Below are positions 27,602 to 37,077 of a stretch of DNA of 64,000 nucleotides, piece after piece (position 1 is the stretch's first letter; every line of letters begins with the position of its first letter). The notes beneath the pieces were generated by a model. It had not been told where the DNA came from. It ran no database searches and was given only the letters and a program-made list of their open reading frames with translations. The position numbers and the translations under genes were made by a program. The stretch is from Ignavibacteria bacterium (GTDB lineage: Bacteria; Bacteroidota; Ignavibacteria; Kapaibacteriales; UBA4661): NCBI GenBank assembly GCA_013298775.1, contig JAAFIV010000009.1, positions 1 to 64,000 on the forward strand, given 5' to 3'.

Positions 27602-30600
27602 ATGTTAAAAAGATTTTCTTTATTGCTGTTTGCAGTCTTTGCCTTATCGGCGGGGATGGTGAATGCGCAAACCTTCACGTATGCTGGTCCAGGCTTGACG
27701 TGGAATAATGCACCAGACTGGACACCCGCAGGCGGTGCGTCTGGCTATCCAGGACAAGTTGCTAATAATGGCGATGTTACAATCGGTGGTACTGGTACGT
27801 CCACGTTTACGGCAACACCCGCAAATCCTATTTCTTCCTTGCAACTGACAAATACTGTGACTGTATTTGTTGGTGCAGGAACACTCACTGTTTCAGGTAA
27901 TCTTACTATCCCAAGCGGCACGACGCTTAGTATCCCGGCAGGTACATTGGTTATCGTTAATGGTGCCACAACGGTAAACGGTGCTATTAGCTTATCAGCG
28001 CCAACAAGCCGTCTCCAAATCAATGGTGCAATTTCTGGTGGCGGTCAAATTACTTGTCCCATGCCAGCAGTTGCACCAGCGTACAATGTTCAGTTCGGTC
28101 CAGCAGTTACTTCTATTCCAGGTGCCATGTTTAGCACTCCCGGTCCCTTTGGTGGTGTTATCACGACTGGCGGCGCAATGCCTCAAAACTTGACCTCAAG
28201 TTTAACTATTGGTTTAAACGGCGCGATCAATATTGTTGGCACGCTTACCGTGAATAGCGGTGTTACAGTTGATATTCGTAATTCTGCAGCGGGTGCTTTG
28301 GGTGGTATTAATCCTGCTATGACGGCGGGAAACTTCCAAGGCGTATCGGGAACAAGTATTATTGACTTCTCAGGAAGCGGTCCAACTGCAGTGCAAGGTA
28401 CATGGTTTGCGAATCCTTTTAGTGGTCGTTTGCAAACGGCGGCGGCTGCTTCTACGTTGGCAGGCACAATGACTGTTGGTGCAAGTGGTGTTTTGGATTT
28501 GCGTGCGCAGCTTACCGTGAACGCTGCAGCAAACTTGATTTTGAATAATACTGTTGCTAATTCGCTCACAGGCTCAGGTAACCTGAATATGATTGCAATG
28601 AGCAATGTTACTCTCGGTCCTGGCTTCAATGGCGGTACTGTAAACTTCGACCGTTTTGTTTCGCCAATTTTGGGAACATTAAACACTGGCGGCAATCTGA
28701 CGGCTGATGGTGGTCCAGTAAATCCATTACCAATTGTTACGATTGGTATGGCGGGAAATGGCGTGTTAAATCTTACAGGAACATTGACAGTTGCTACGAA
28801 TAAAAGAATTACTATCGCAGGAACAACTGCTGGTGCGCTGACAGGCTCAGGTACATTTGCAGCAGCAGCAGCAAGTTCTGTGGTCGAATTCAACCCAAAT
28901 ACTGCTAATGCTGGAAACGTTCCTGGTGTAAACTTCTCGAATCCTTGGAATGGCACACTCAATATCGCAGCTGCAATGAACCTTACAAGCCCTATGACTA
29001 TTGGCGCACAAGGTCTTCTTGTTTTGGGTGGTGATTTAACGGTTGCTGCAAACCAAACATTGACATTGAACTGTACCAATCCTGTTGGTACTGCTATCAC
29101 AGGCACAGGATTTATTGTTGGCGCGGCAGCATCAAGCGTCGTGGAAATTGGAAACAATACCTTCGCTGGCTTTTTGCCTGCGACGAAACTTGGCACAGGT
29201 GCAGCATGGGCAACGGGTATCTTGCGCGTTTTGGGTTCTTCAACCTTGAATCCTGCTGCTACATTTACCGTTGGTGGTATTTTGGAGCTTGCTCCTGCGT
29301 CTATTTTGACAGTAGCAACTGGCAGAACTCTTGATATCACAGGAACTCTCCAACGCCAAACTGCTCCCTCACAAACAGCTATGGGGCGCATCACTGGACA
29401 AGATAACACCTCTATTGTCAATCTTGCGGCAACATTTAACAATAATACTGGTACTGGCGCGGCAGCAGACCTCCCGGGCGGTGTTTTTGGTACGCCAAAC
29501 TTCGATGGTCGCTTGCAAATGGGTCAATCACGTACTCTTGCTGGCAGCCTTCGTATTGGTCCAAATGGTATTTTCGATATGACTGCTGCTGCAAACGTGC
29601 TGACGGTGAACAACAATGTCGGTCCAGTGCGTAACGATACTTTATTCTTAAACCCAACCGCAACAGGTGGTTTGGTAAATAACGGTACATTTGCTGGCAA
29701 CGGTACGGTGTTTTTAGGCGATAATGCTTTGGGTGCAACTTACCCAACGGCTGCGCTGGCTGCTTTCGCAGGACGCACCATCGTTGGTAGCAATATTCAA
29801 TACTCGGCAAATACAACTCTTCCTACGGGAATGATTTTGCAGTTGAATGGTCCAACAACGATTGCTTCTGGTGTTGCGTTGGTTGTACAGAATGCAGCAG
29901 CTGGCGCAGTTACAGGTACAGGTACGATACAAGGCGCAAGTAATACGGCGGTCTTGAGATTTGCGGCTGGTGCGAATAACAACGTCATCCCAGGTGCAAA
30001 TATCTTTGGTGATCCGAACAACAACGCTCTGGTAAATATGTTCAATGGTCGTCTGGAAGTAGCTGGCGGCGTTACACGCAACTTGACAGGTAATTTGAAC
30101 CTTGGTCCAAACGCTATTTTGGATATTGCGAATGACTTGTCGCTTTCCCCAACTTCACGCGTCCTTCTTCAAATGACCGGCGGTGAAGCTGCGGTCATGC
30201 CTAATACTGGCGGTTTGGCAGGACAGCCGAGCGGTGGAAATGTGCCAGAAATTATTCTCTCTACCAACGCTTTTGCTAGTTTGCTTCCAAGCGTAGGTAA
30301 AATTGAGCTTGGTAATACTGCGGATAAATTTGGTGGTCGTTTAACAATTGGTAGTGGCTTTACCATTATTTCAACCGCTCCAAGTAACTATAATGCGACT
30401 TTGACAGGTAATCCACCGCAAATCACAGGCAATCCGTTTCTTGTTGCCGACCCTGCAACAATCAATATTGTCAATGGTGCAACCTTAACCGTTGCTGGAG
30501 GTGCAGGTATTCTTTTTGATACTCGCACATCGCCAGTAATTGGTCCTGGTACAGGTAGAATTCAAGGTGCAAACAATACAGCGATTGTCGGTTTAGGCGC

Positions 30601-33460
30601 AAATACGTCACCAGTTTTTGTTGGTCCAGTTCCAGGAAGAGCATTCGTAAATCCTTTCAATGGCTCTTTGGTTGTGAACAATAGCATGAGCTTGAATGAT
30701 TCACTTCGTATGAGCGCGACCAGCCTTTTGACCTTGAATAATACGTTGAACGTCAATGCTGGTGCTACATTGCAGCTTGATGGCGGAGTAAACACCGTAC
30801 AAGGTGCAGGTGTCATCAATGGTTCAAACAGCCAAGCGCGTGTTATCTTGAGCAATGGCTTCAACGGCGCGACGCTTGCAGCATCACGCTTCGGCTCGCC
30901 GTTCAATGGCTTCTTGGATGTTCGTGGTCCGATGAACCTCGTCGGTTCTTTGACCATTGGTATTCCAGGCGGTATGTCCATTGGTGGAAACATGAGCATC
31001 CCAGCTTCAACGGTTCTCACCATGCAGCAAACTGGCTTGAATACCTTCACAACCAGCAATGGTTCAATATTCACTGGTGCGGCAAGCTCGCGTATTATCA
31101 TCGGTTCAAACTTTAATAGCCGCTTGCTCCCTGGTAATGCCTTCACGGACTTTGCGGGTCAAATTCAATTAAACTCTTCGCAGTCATTGACAAGCCCACT
31201 CTTCTTGCGTAATGCAACTGGACAGCTTGACTTAGGCAGCACTGGTAATTACTTGACCTTAGGCGACAATAGTCTTTCTATCGTAAATCCAATTCAAAGT
31301 ACATCGGCAACATCGTTTGTCGTTACCAATGGTCTTGGTACAATGTCGGTGAGCAGCGCAACGCTTTCAAGCGTCTTCTTCCCAATTGGCACTACCAGCG
31401 CAAGCTATACACCGTTTACGCTTCGTTCTACCTCTGGCACAGCAGATATTTTCTCTGTTCGTGTCCGTGAGATTGCAAGCCCGACAAACACACCACTTCC
31501 AAGCTCACCGAACCAGTTTGATGGTTTTGTTGCACGTGAATGGGTCGTAACAGGTCTTGCTCCGACCGTTGTTCGCGGTATGGCATTCAATGCACAATGG
31601 GCAGGTAATTTGGAGCGCAATACATTCTTGCGCAATTCCGTTGGTCTTGCGGCATTTGCTCCGACAACAAGCATTTATCTGCAATCAGGAACAACTGGTA
31701 CAACTGTTGGCGCAATGGGTGAGTTGTCTGTCTCTGGCAATCTCCCGCCGCTTGCGTACTCTGATATTTCGGTATTGGTGTATTCTCGCCGCCCTGTGTA
31801 TGTTGCTCCGCCAAGCCCGTTTGCTCCAACGATTACATCGTTCAGTCCTGCAACGGTTCCAGCAAGCAATGACCCGCTTTTGGTAGATTTCTTCGGTGCT
31901 AACTTGAATAGTATTGCACCGAATAATGTAACGGTTACTGCTCGCAACCTTGAAAATGGAGTAATAGTTGCGGCAACAACAAATGCCTCTCTTACGGGTG
32001 GTTCGCGCTTGTCGCTTATCTTCCCAGGCATTGTCCGTAACGTTCCGGGAACAATCCTTGTGATGATTACCAGTGCAAACTTGGCATTTACTTCGGCAAA
32101 CATCGCTGTTACCCAAGTAACTTCGCCGACTATCACTGGTTTCTCTCCCGCAACAACAGCAAGTGGTCGTCCATTTGCTCTCAATATTACTGGTGCAGGA
32201 TTCTTTACCAATGCAACGGTTACTGTCAATGGTCTTCCAGTTCGCACGTTGGCTGGTACCAGCGCAACCTCAGCAGTGGTAGAATTCCCCGCAAACTTTA
32301 ATGCAACATCAGGCACTGTAACAGTTGCCGTCAGCAATGCAAATAGACTCTCCACCAATGCGAGCTATTTCATTGGTCAGTCGAATCGTCCAGTTATCAC
32401 CAATGTAAATCCGCGTGCGGTATTTGTCAATAGTGGTGATACACAAGTAACTATCACTGGTACAGGCTTCTTTGGGCAAGGATTTATCAATGCCTTCTAT
32501 GGTGCATCATTGATTCCAGTGCGCGTTGTTAGCTCTACGCAAGTAGTGGTTACTGTTCCAGCAAGCCTCTTAACGGTTGTTGGTAATCCAAGTATCATTC
32601 TCAGCAACTCCGACTTGCAAAACATCGGACACGTCTTCACCGTTCTTGAGCGTGTGCCGCTTGGTCCTACGCCGCGTATTACGGCTATCTCACCGAGCGT
32701 TACCACCGCTTCGTTCCGCGCTTTCAGCGTGAACTTGACGGGTGAAAACTTCAATCCGAGTGCGCTTGTAACCGTGCTTGGTCAGCTTGTCACCGTTACC
32801 TCACGCACAGGCACAACAGGCTTGTCGTTGGAAATTCCAGCTGGCTTGAATACCACAACCAACAGCTACGAAGTCGTTCTCCAAAACCCTGACTTGCAGT
32901 TCACCTCTGCAACCGTGCGTATTGGCGACCGCTTGAATGCTCCAACGCTTGGTTCAGTGTTCCCGCAGGTAACTATAGCAAGTTTGCAACCACGTCCGTT
33001 TACGATTGGTATTCGTGGTACAAACTTTACACCCGATGCTGTTATCTTGTTCAACGGTGTACCGCTTCAAACAGTATCGACAAGCACAACAGAAATTCGT
33101 GCGATTGTACCGAGCAATGCTGAAGGTGCATACACCTTAGTTGTTTTGAATGGCGACGGTCAAACAACGCCTCCAATTACATACACAATTACCAATGTTG
33201 TCATCCAAACATTGCCAAACGTAAGCGTGTACCCAAGCCCAGTGATTGACAACATGACCATTACGGCTGGTTTTGCGACACCGGTAACCTTGCAGGTAAC
33301 CATTACCAACGTTGTCGGTCAGCGCGTGATGAGCTTTACAGAAAAGGCTTCTGGCGCGTACAACCGCACTGTAAACATGGGCAATATGCCAACAGGCGCG
33401 TATATCGTTGAAATCAGCGATGGAGCGCGTCGTATGGTACAAAAAATTGTGAAATACTAA
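27602..33460 (+). CDS. Giant secreted repeat protein with IPT/TIG domains and T9SS sorting domain
   Basis: A 1952-residue exported protein, probably surface attached. The signal peptide ends near MVNAQTF. From about residue 190 to 1290 there are some eleven imperfect modules of 85-110 residues with a common plan: a beta-helix-like strand set LTGSLTIGPNGVLDL-like, then a Thr/Asn-rich stretch, then GSGTI-GAA-SSVVEIG, then LPG--F-NPFNGRL. I do not recognise this module by name. At about 1407-1870 five IPT/TIG Ig-like domains follow, each starting like PTITGFSPATT. The last 80 residues (VSVYPSPVIDNMTITAGF ... GAYIVEISDGARRMVQKIV) are a type A T9SS C-terminal sorting domain. Role: adhesin, sheath or S-layer-like material; inference only. 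Composition is Gly/Ala/Asn/Thr-rich and poor in charge. Confidence 0.9.
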   Translation: MLKRFSLLLFAVFALSAGMVNAQTFTYAGPGLTWNNAPDWTPAGGASGYPGQVANNGDVTIGGTGTSTFTATPANPISSLQLTNTVTVFVGAGTLTVSGNLTIPSGTTLSIPAGTLVIVNGATTVNGAISLSAPTSRLQINGAISGGGQITCPMPAVAPAYNVQFGPAVTSIPGAMFSTPGPFGGVITTGGAMPQNLTSSLTIGLNGAINIVGTLTVNSGVTVDIRNSAAGALGGINPAMTAGNFQGVSGTSIIDFSGSGPTAVQGTWFANPFSGRLQTAAAASTLAGTMTVGASGVLDLRAQLTVNAAANLILNNTVANSLTGSGNLNMIAMSNVTLGPGFNGGTVNFDRFVSPILGTLNTGGNLTADGGPVNPLPIVTIGMAGNGVLNLTGTLTVATNKRITIAGTTAGALTGSGTFAAAAASSVVEFNPNTANAGNVPGVNFSNPWNGTLNIAAAMNLTSPMTIGAQGLLVLGGDLTVAANQTLTLNCTNPVGTAITGTGFIVGAAASSVVEIGNNTFAGFLPATKLGTGAAWATGILRVLGSSTLNPAATFTVGGILELAPASILTVATGRTLDITGTLQRQTAPSQTAMGRITGQDNTSIVNLAATFNNNTGTGAAADLPGGVFGTPNFDGRLQMGQSRTLAGSLRIGPNGIFDMTAAANVLTVNNNVGPVRNDTLFLNPTATGGLVNNGTFAGNGTVFLGDNALGATYPTAALAAFAGRTIVGSNIQYSANTTLPTGMILQLNGPTTIASGVALVVQNAAAGAVTGTGTIQGASNTAVLRFAAGANNNVIPGANIFGDPNNNALVNMFNGRLEVAGGVTRNLTGNLNLGPNAILDIANDLSLSPTSRVLLQMTGGEAAVMPNTGGLAGQPSGGNVPEIILSTNAFASLLPSVGKIELGNTADKFGGRLTIGSGFTIISTAPSNYNATLTGNPPQITGNPFLVADPATINIVNGATLTVAGGAGILFDTRTSPVIGPGTGRIQGANNTAIVGLGANTSPVFVGPVPGRAFVNPFNGSLVVNNSMSLNDSLRMSATSLLTLNNTLNVNAGATLQLDGGVNTVQGAGVINGSNSQARVILSNGFNGATLAASRFGSPFNGFLDVRGPMNLVGSLTIGIPGGMSIGGNMSIPASTVLTMQQTGLNTFTTSNGSIFTGAASSRIIIGSNFNSRLLPGNAFTDFAGQIQLNSSQSLTSPLFLRNATGQLDLGSTGNYLTLGDNSLSIVNPIQSTSATSFVVTNGLGTMSVSSATLSSVFFPIGTTSASYTPFTLRSTSGTADIFSVRVREIASPTNTPLPSSPNQFDGFVAREWVVTGLAPTVVRGMAFNAQWAGNLERNTFLRNSVGLAAFAPTTSIYLQSGTTGTTVGAMGELSVSGNLPPLAYSDISVLVYSRRPVYVAPPSPFAPTITSFSPATVPASNDPLLVDFFGANLNSIAPNNVTVTARNLENGVIVAATTNASLTGGSRLSLIFPGIVRNVPGTILVMITSANLAFTSANIAVTQVTSPTITGFSPATTASGRPFALNITGAGFFTNATVTVNGLPVRTLAGTSATSAVVEFPANFNATSGTVTVAVSNANRLSTNASYFIGQSNRPVITNVNPRAVFVNSGDTQVTITGTGFFGQGFINAFYGASLIPVRVVSSTQVVVTVPASLLTVVGNPSIILSNSDLQNIGHVFTVLERVPLGPTPRITAISPSVTTASFRAFSVNLTGENFNPSALVTVLGQLVTVTSRTGTTGLSLEIPAGLNTTTNSYEVVLQNPDLQFTSATVRIGDRLNAPTLGSVFPQVTIASLQPRPFTIGIRGTNFTPDAVILFNGVPLQTVSTSTTEIRAIVPSNAEGAYTLVVLNGDGQTTPPITYTITNVVIQTLPNVSVYPSPVIDNMTITAGFATPVTLQVTITNVVGQRVMSFTEKASGAYNRTVNMGNMPTGAYIVEISDGARRMVQKIVKY

Positions 33461-33510
33461 TTGTGAAATACTCATCAAGTATTTGACAGTTCGGTAAAAT
33501 AAACGTTTGA

Positions 33511-33555
33511 TAACAACGGCAGTTCCGTGTATTTTTGCGGACTGCCGTTTGTTAT
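33511..33555 (+). terminator. Probable terminator of the giant T9SS gene
   Basis: AACAACGGCAGTTCCG and CGGACTGCCGTTTGTT form a 16 bp stem with one mismatched pair near the loop and one near the base, across an AT-rich loop. The tail (ATTTATGG) is only weakly T-rich, so termination strength is uncertain. Confidence 0.65.
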
Positions 33556-33607
33556 TTATGGCATTCGAGAACAGCAATCAATTCTTTCCCTTTCAAACAT
33601 TTGTAGT

Positions 33608-35035
33608 ATGGCAAAAGAAGTAACATTGGACACCATCGTTTCACTCGCCAAACGGCGTGGATTCGTGTTTCAATCCTCAGAAATTTACGGCGGCTTGAAT
33701 GGCTGCTGGGATTACGGTTCGCTCGGCGTAGAGCTGCTGCGCAATCTCAAAGATGCGTGGTGGAAAGCCATGACCTACCGCGACGACGTAGAAGGCGTAG
33801 ATGCCGCGATTCTCATGCACCCGCGCGTGTGGGAAGCAAGCGGACACGTAGCGAATTTCACCGACCCCATGATTGACAACAAAACCAGCAAAGCCCGCTA
33901 CCGTGCCGATAATCTCATCGAAGATTTTATCGCAAAGCTGGAGAAAAATGGCAAAACCGACAAAGCTGCCGCTATTGCTGCAAAGCTCGCCGCAGCGCGT
34001 GAGCCAGAAGATTTTTACAATATCATTATTGAAGAAGAAATCACCGACCCCGTTGGTGGCTCGAAAGATTGGACTCCCGTCCGCTATTTCAATCTCATGT
34101 TCAAAACCTTCGTTGGTCCTGTTGAAGATACGAACAGCGTTGTGTATTTGCGTCCCGAAACCGCGCAAGGTATTTTCGTAAACTTCAAAAACGTGATGGA
34201 ATCAGCCCGCCAGAAGGTTCCCTTTGGCATTGCGCAAATTGGCAAGGCGTTCCGCAATGAGATTAACACCAAGTATTTCCTTTTCCGTACCCGCGAATTC
34301 GAGCAGATGGAAATGCAGTATTTTGTGCAGCCCGGCACGCACACCGAGCAGTTTGAATACTGGCGGCAGCAGCGTTTCCAATGGTTTTTGGATTTGGGCA
34401 TGAACCCAGATTCTATCCGCTTCAAGCCGCACGACAAACTTGCGCACTACGCCGATGCTGCGGTGGATATTGAGTATAAATTCCCGTTTGGTTGGGGCGA
34501 AATTGAAGGCATTCACTCGCGCACGGATTTCGATTTGAAGCGGCACGAAGAATTTTCGAGCAAAAAATTGGAGTTCGTGGATACTGTTACGCGCGACCGT
34601 TTTGTGCCGTATGTGATTGAAACCTCCATCGGCGCGTCGCGTTCTTTTATGGCGTTTTTGTGCCATGCCTACAACGTTGAAACTGTTGGTGATGCCGAAG
34701 GCGAAGATGCAGAGCGCACGGTGCTAAAATTCCACCCGAAACTCGCACCCGTAAAAGCAGCCGTGCTGCCGCTTGTGAAGAAAGACGGTATGCCAGAATT
34801 TGCTGAGAAACTCTACCGCGATTTGCAGAAAAATTTCAACGTGCAGTACGACGAATCCGCCGCAATCGGTCGCCGCTACCGCCGTCAGGATGAGATTGGT
34901 ACGCCGTTTTGCATCACGGTGGATGGTGAATCCTTGAAAGATAACACCGTTACTATTCGTGAGCGCGACACGATGCAGCAACACCGCATCAGCGTTGATT
35001 CCGTAAAGGAATATGTGATGAAATCGTTGTTGTAA
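33608..35035 (+). CDS. glyS: Glycyl-tRNA synthetase (alpha2, eukaryote/archaea-like type)
   Basis: Class II synthetase of 475 residues from the ATG at 33608 (MAKEVTLDTIVSLAKRRGFV). The family N-terminal block FVFQSSEIYGGLNGCWDYG is present. RPETAQGIFVNFKNV is the glycine/ATP region, and motif 2 is QIGKAFRNEINTKYFLFRTREF. The C-terminal anticodon-binding domain includes APVKAAVLPLVKK and GRRYRRQDEIGTPFC. This homodimeric type differs from the bacterial alpha2beta2 GlyQS and is usual in Bacteroidota-related groups. The frame extends upstream to 33527, but the added residues are not conserved. Confidence 0.97.
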   Translation: MAKEVTLDTIVSLAKRRGFVFQSSEIYGGLNGCWDYGSLGVELLRNLKDAWWKAMTYRDDVEGVDAAILMHPRVWEASGHVANFTDPMIDNKTSKARYRADNLIEDFIAKLEKNGKTDKAAAIAAKLAAAREPEDFYNIIIEEEITDPVGGSKDWTPVRYFNLMFKTFVGPVEDTNSVVYLRPETAQGIFVNFKNVMESARQKVPFGIAQIGKAFRNEINTKYFLFRTREFEQMEMQYFVQPGTHTEQFEYWRQQRFQWFLDLGMNPDSIRFKPHDKLAHYADAAVDIEYKFPFGWGEIEGIHSRTDFDLKRHEEFSSKKLEFVDTVTRDRFVPYVIETSIGASRSFMAFLCHAYNVETVGDAEGEDAERTVLKFHPKLAPVKAAVLPLVKKDGMPEFAEKLYRDLQKNFNVQYDESAAIGRRYRRQDEIGTPFCITVDGESLKDNTVTIRERDTMQQHRISVDSVKEYVMKSLL

Positions 35036-35065
35036 TACTACGTGCAAAGAGTAAGGCTCTTAACA

Positions 35066-35157
35066 AGTGAGGCTCTCAATTCTTATTGAGGGTCTCACTT
35101 AGCGCGTGAAAGTGTACAAATAAAAGTGAGAGCCTCACTCGGAAGTGAGACCCTCAC
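35066..35157. repeat. Intergenic repeat family B, third copy
   Basis: GTGAGGCTCTCAATTCTTA, TTGAGGGTCTCACTT, a spacer with GAAAGTGTACAAATAAAA, AGTGAGAGCCTCACT, then GAAGTGAGACCCTCACGTA. The same four-part plan as the copy at 27322, with a few substitutions. It lies between glyS and the Wzz-like gene. Confidence 0.85.
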
Positions 35158-35225
35158 GTAGTAACCAGTATATACGCGCCTTATAGCCTGTTTTGTCCAA
35201 TTCCCTCTACCAAGTTTTGTTTTCC

Positions 35226-36473
35226 ATGAATACACCTCCTTCACAAGAGCCGTCGTCGTTACTCTCTCCTTCCAATTCAGCACCTGCTGAGATACATCAA
35301 CAAACACAAACACCGCATCAAAACTCGCTCCGCCACGATGTACTGCGCATTTTCGCGCTGCTCGTAAAAGAGCGTGTACTGATTGCCAGCATTACACTCG
35401 CAGCGATACTGTGTTCTGGCGTGATTGCATTTGTATTTATGCCAAATTGGTACGCTTCTGCTGTAAATGCTGTACCGGCAAAGCGCAGTGGCAGCGGTCT
35501 GGACGCGCTCACAGGCGGCTTGAGTTCTGCGTTGAAAGATGTGGGATTGTCGAAAATTGGCGGGCGCACAAGCGGCGAAAGTTACTCCTTCACGGTGCTG
35601 ATGAATAGTCGGCGCATGAAGGATACGATTATTTCCATATACGGGCTGCATAAAGTCTTCAAGATGGACTCCACCGAGCGCATTGAGCTTCGTAAAGCAT
35701 ACGACGAGCGCATTTCGGTTTCCAACGAGACCGATGGGAATTACGTGATTACCGCTACGCACACCGACCGCCAAAAAGCGGCGGAGATTGCGATGAAAAT
35801 TTTTGAATTGGCAAATTATTTTTCTGATGAAATTGCGCAAACTGAAGCAAAGACCGCACTCGGCATGATGGAACGTCGCTTTCAAATGAATGACTCCAGC
35901 CTCGCTGCCACACGCGACTCGCTCACGCGCTTCTCGCGCCGCTACAAGCTCTACGCGCCGCTCGACCAAGCAAAAGCTGCCGCCTCTGCGATTGCCGACC
36001 TTCGCGTACAGCAATACCGTCAGGAATTGGCAGTGGATATGGCAAAATCTATCTACGGCGACCAAGATGCCAGCACTGAGCTTCAGCGTAAGGCATTGTC
36101 GAAAATTAGCGAGCAAGCCTCTCGTGCCGAGAATCAGCCCGGACTTGTGGGGAATTTCGCGCTTGGTGCGAGTTCGGAAATTTCGCTGGAATACATGAGG
36201 TTGTATGCGGATTTGGAAGTATTTACCAAAATCAAAGCCTTCCTCATTCCGTCGCTGGAGCAGACACGTCAGGATTTGCAACGCCGCCAGCCATTTTTGA
36301 TTATGCTCGACCCCGCCGTTCCTGCGGACAAAAAAGACAGCCCAAAACGCTCGCTGATTATTGGCAGCGCGGCACTTGGCGCACTTGTTTTGGCAATTGT
36401 ATTTGTGATTCTCCGCGACCGCTACCATGCGCTGAAAGGCACATACCAAGCTCTTTGGAAGGAAGTACAGTAA
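35226..36473 (+). CDS. Wzz-like chain-length determinant / polysaccharide co-polymerase
   Basis: A 415-residue inner-membrane protein from the ATG at 35226 (MNTPPSQEPS). It has two membrane helices: one near residues 55-75 (VLIASITLAAILCSGVIAFV) and one near the C-terminus (SLIIGSAALGALVLAIVFVI). Between them lies a long periplasmic part with a Wzz N-terminal-like region (SGLDALTGGLSSALKDVGLS, then SFTVLMNSRRMKDTII) and coiled coil (TRDSLTRFSRRYKLYAPLDQ). A proline-rich segment before the second helix (DPAVPADKKDSPKRS) is typical. Members set the length of O-antigen or exopolysaccharide chains. No glycosyltransferase is adjacent, so the polymer is unknown. The next gene starts 3 bp after the stop. 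Confidence 0.78.
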   Translation: MNTPPSQEPSSLLSPSNSAPAEIHQQTQTPHQNSLRHDVLRIFALLVKERVLIASITLAAILCSGVIAFVFMPNWYASAVNAVPAKRSGSGLDALTGGLSSALKDVGLSKIGGRTSGESYSFTVLMNSRRMKDTIISIYGLHKVFKMDSTERIELRKAYDERISVSNETDGNYVITATHTDRQKAAEIAMKIFELANYFSDEIAQTEAKTALGMMERRFQMNDSSLAATRDSLTRFSRRYKLYAPLDQAKAAASAIADLRVQQYRQELAVDMAKSIYGDQDASTELQRKALSKISEQASRAENQPGLVGNFALGASSEISLEYMRLYADLEVFTKIKAFLIPSLEQTRQDLQRRQPFLIMLDPAVPADKKDSPKRSLIIGSAALGALVLAIVFVILRDRYHALKGTYQALWKEVQ

Positions 36474-36476
36474 GCC

Positions 36477-36914
36477 ATGCAAGATATAACTCTGCGCGAT
36501 ACAACGCTTCTCGCTGTACGCCCCACCATTCCTGCGGTGGAGACGATTCGGCACAATGACGCAATTCCCAAAGACTCGCAGGAGTATTTTCTGCATACGG
36601 TTTTGCGTCCAATTTTGAAACTCCAGGATCCAGTATTGGTCAGCCTTTCTGCGCTTTTTCTTGCAAAATTTCGCAGCACATTTCTCCAAAAAACTCGCGC
36701 CGAGCAAGAAGCATTCCTCACAACAAGCATGAAAAAGGATGCTGCTCTGCGTTCCTTGCTGATTGGCGTGTGTGTTGGGCAATTTACCGCCGAAGAACTC
36801 CAGTATTACTCAGCTTCCGAGCATCAAGCGGAAATCAACAAACGCATTATCGAGCTTGCTGCCAAGCGCGTTTCCAACGCTTTGCCAGAGCTTATCGCAC
36901 GTGGTAACATTTGA
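36477..36914 (+). CDS. Small hypothetical protein coupled to the Wzz-like gene
   Basis: A 145-residue soluble protein with no signal peptide or membrane helix. The sequence is mainly helical: SQEYFLHTVLRPILKLQDPV, FLAKFRSTFLQKTRAEQEAF, LRSLLIGVCVGQFTAEELQY, and a charged C-terminal helix HQAEINKRIIELAAKRV. I do not recognise the family. The 3 bp gap from the upstream stop implies cotranscription and perhaps translational coupling, so a role with the polysaccharide protein is possible. It is followed by a family C repeat. Confidence 0.7.
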   Translation: MQDITLRDTTLLAVRPTIPAVETIRHNDAIPKDSQEYFLHTVLRPILKLQDPVLVSLSALFLAKFRSTFLQKTRAEQEAFLTTSMKKDAALRSLLIGVCVGQFTAEELQYYSASEHQAEINKRIIELAAKRVSNALPELIARGNI

Positions 36915-36968
36915 AGCGTAAACGGCTCAAGCCTTTGTTGTTCGTAACTCTTGAGGTCATTTGTCAGT

Positions 36969-37072
36969 GAACGCGGATGTGAGGACTTTTGAGGACTGGT
37001 CGGGACTCTGGCGCATTTTGAGAAAAAAAATCTTGCATCCTCTCCATCCCAAAAGTCCTCCAGTCCGCGTTT
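36969..37072. repeat. Intergenic repeat family C (AACGCGGAC...GTCCGCGTT), copy 1
   Basis: Left arm AACGCGGATGTGAGGACTTT, centre with an A tract, right arm AAAAGTCCTCCAGTCCGCGTT. Arms pair over about 25 bp with bulges. It lies between two convergent genes and may double as a terminator. Further copies are at 38893, 41921 and three in tandem at 42446-42808. Confidence 0.82.
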
Positions 37073-37077
37073 TTTCA

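Noticed and set aside
28183-29442. 419-codon minus-strand frame opposite the giant T9SS gene
   Set aside because: Low-complexity Val/Pro/Ala shadow of Gly/Asn/Thr repeats; no start signal or domain.
35277-36782. 501-codon open frame on the minus strand opposite the Wzz-like gene
   Set aside because: Its translation is Cys/His/Arg-rich with no domain, and the plus-strand frame has a membrane protein plan and coupled downstream gene. It is a shadow frame.
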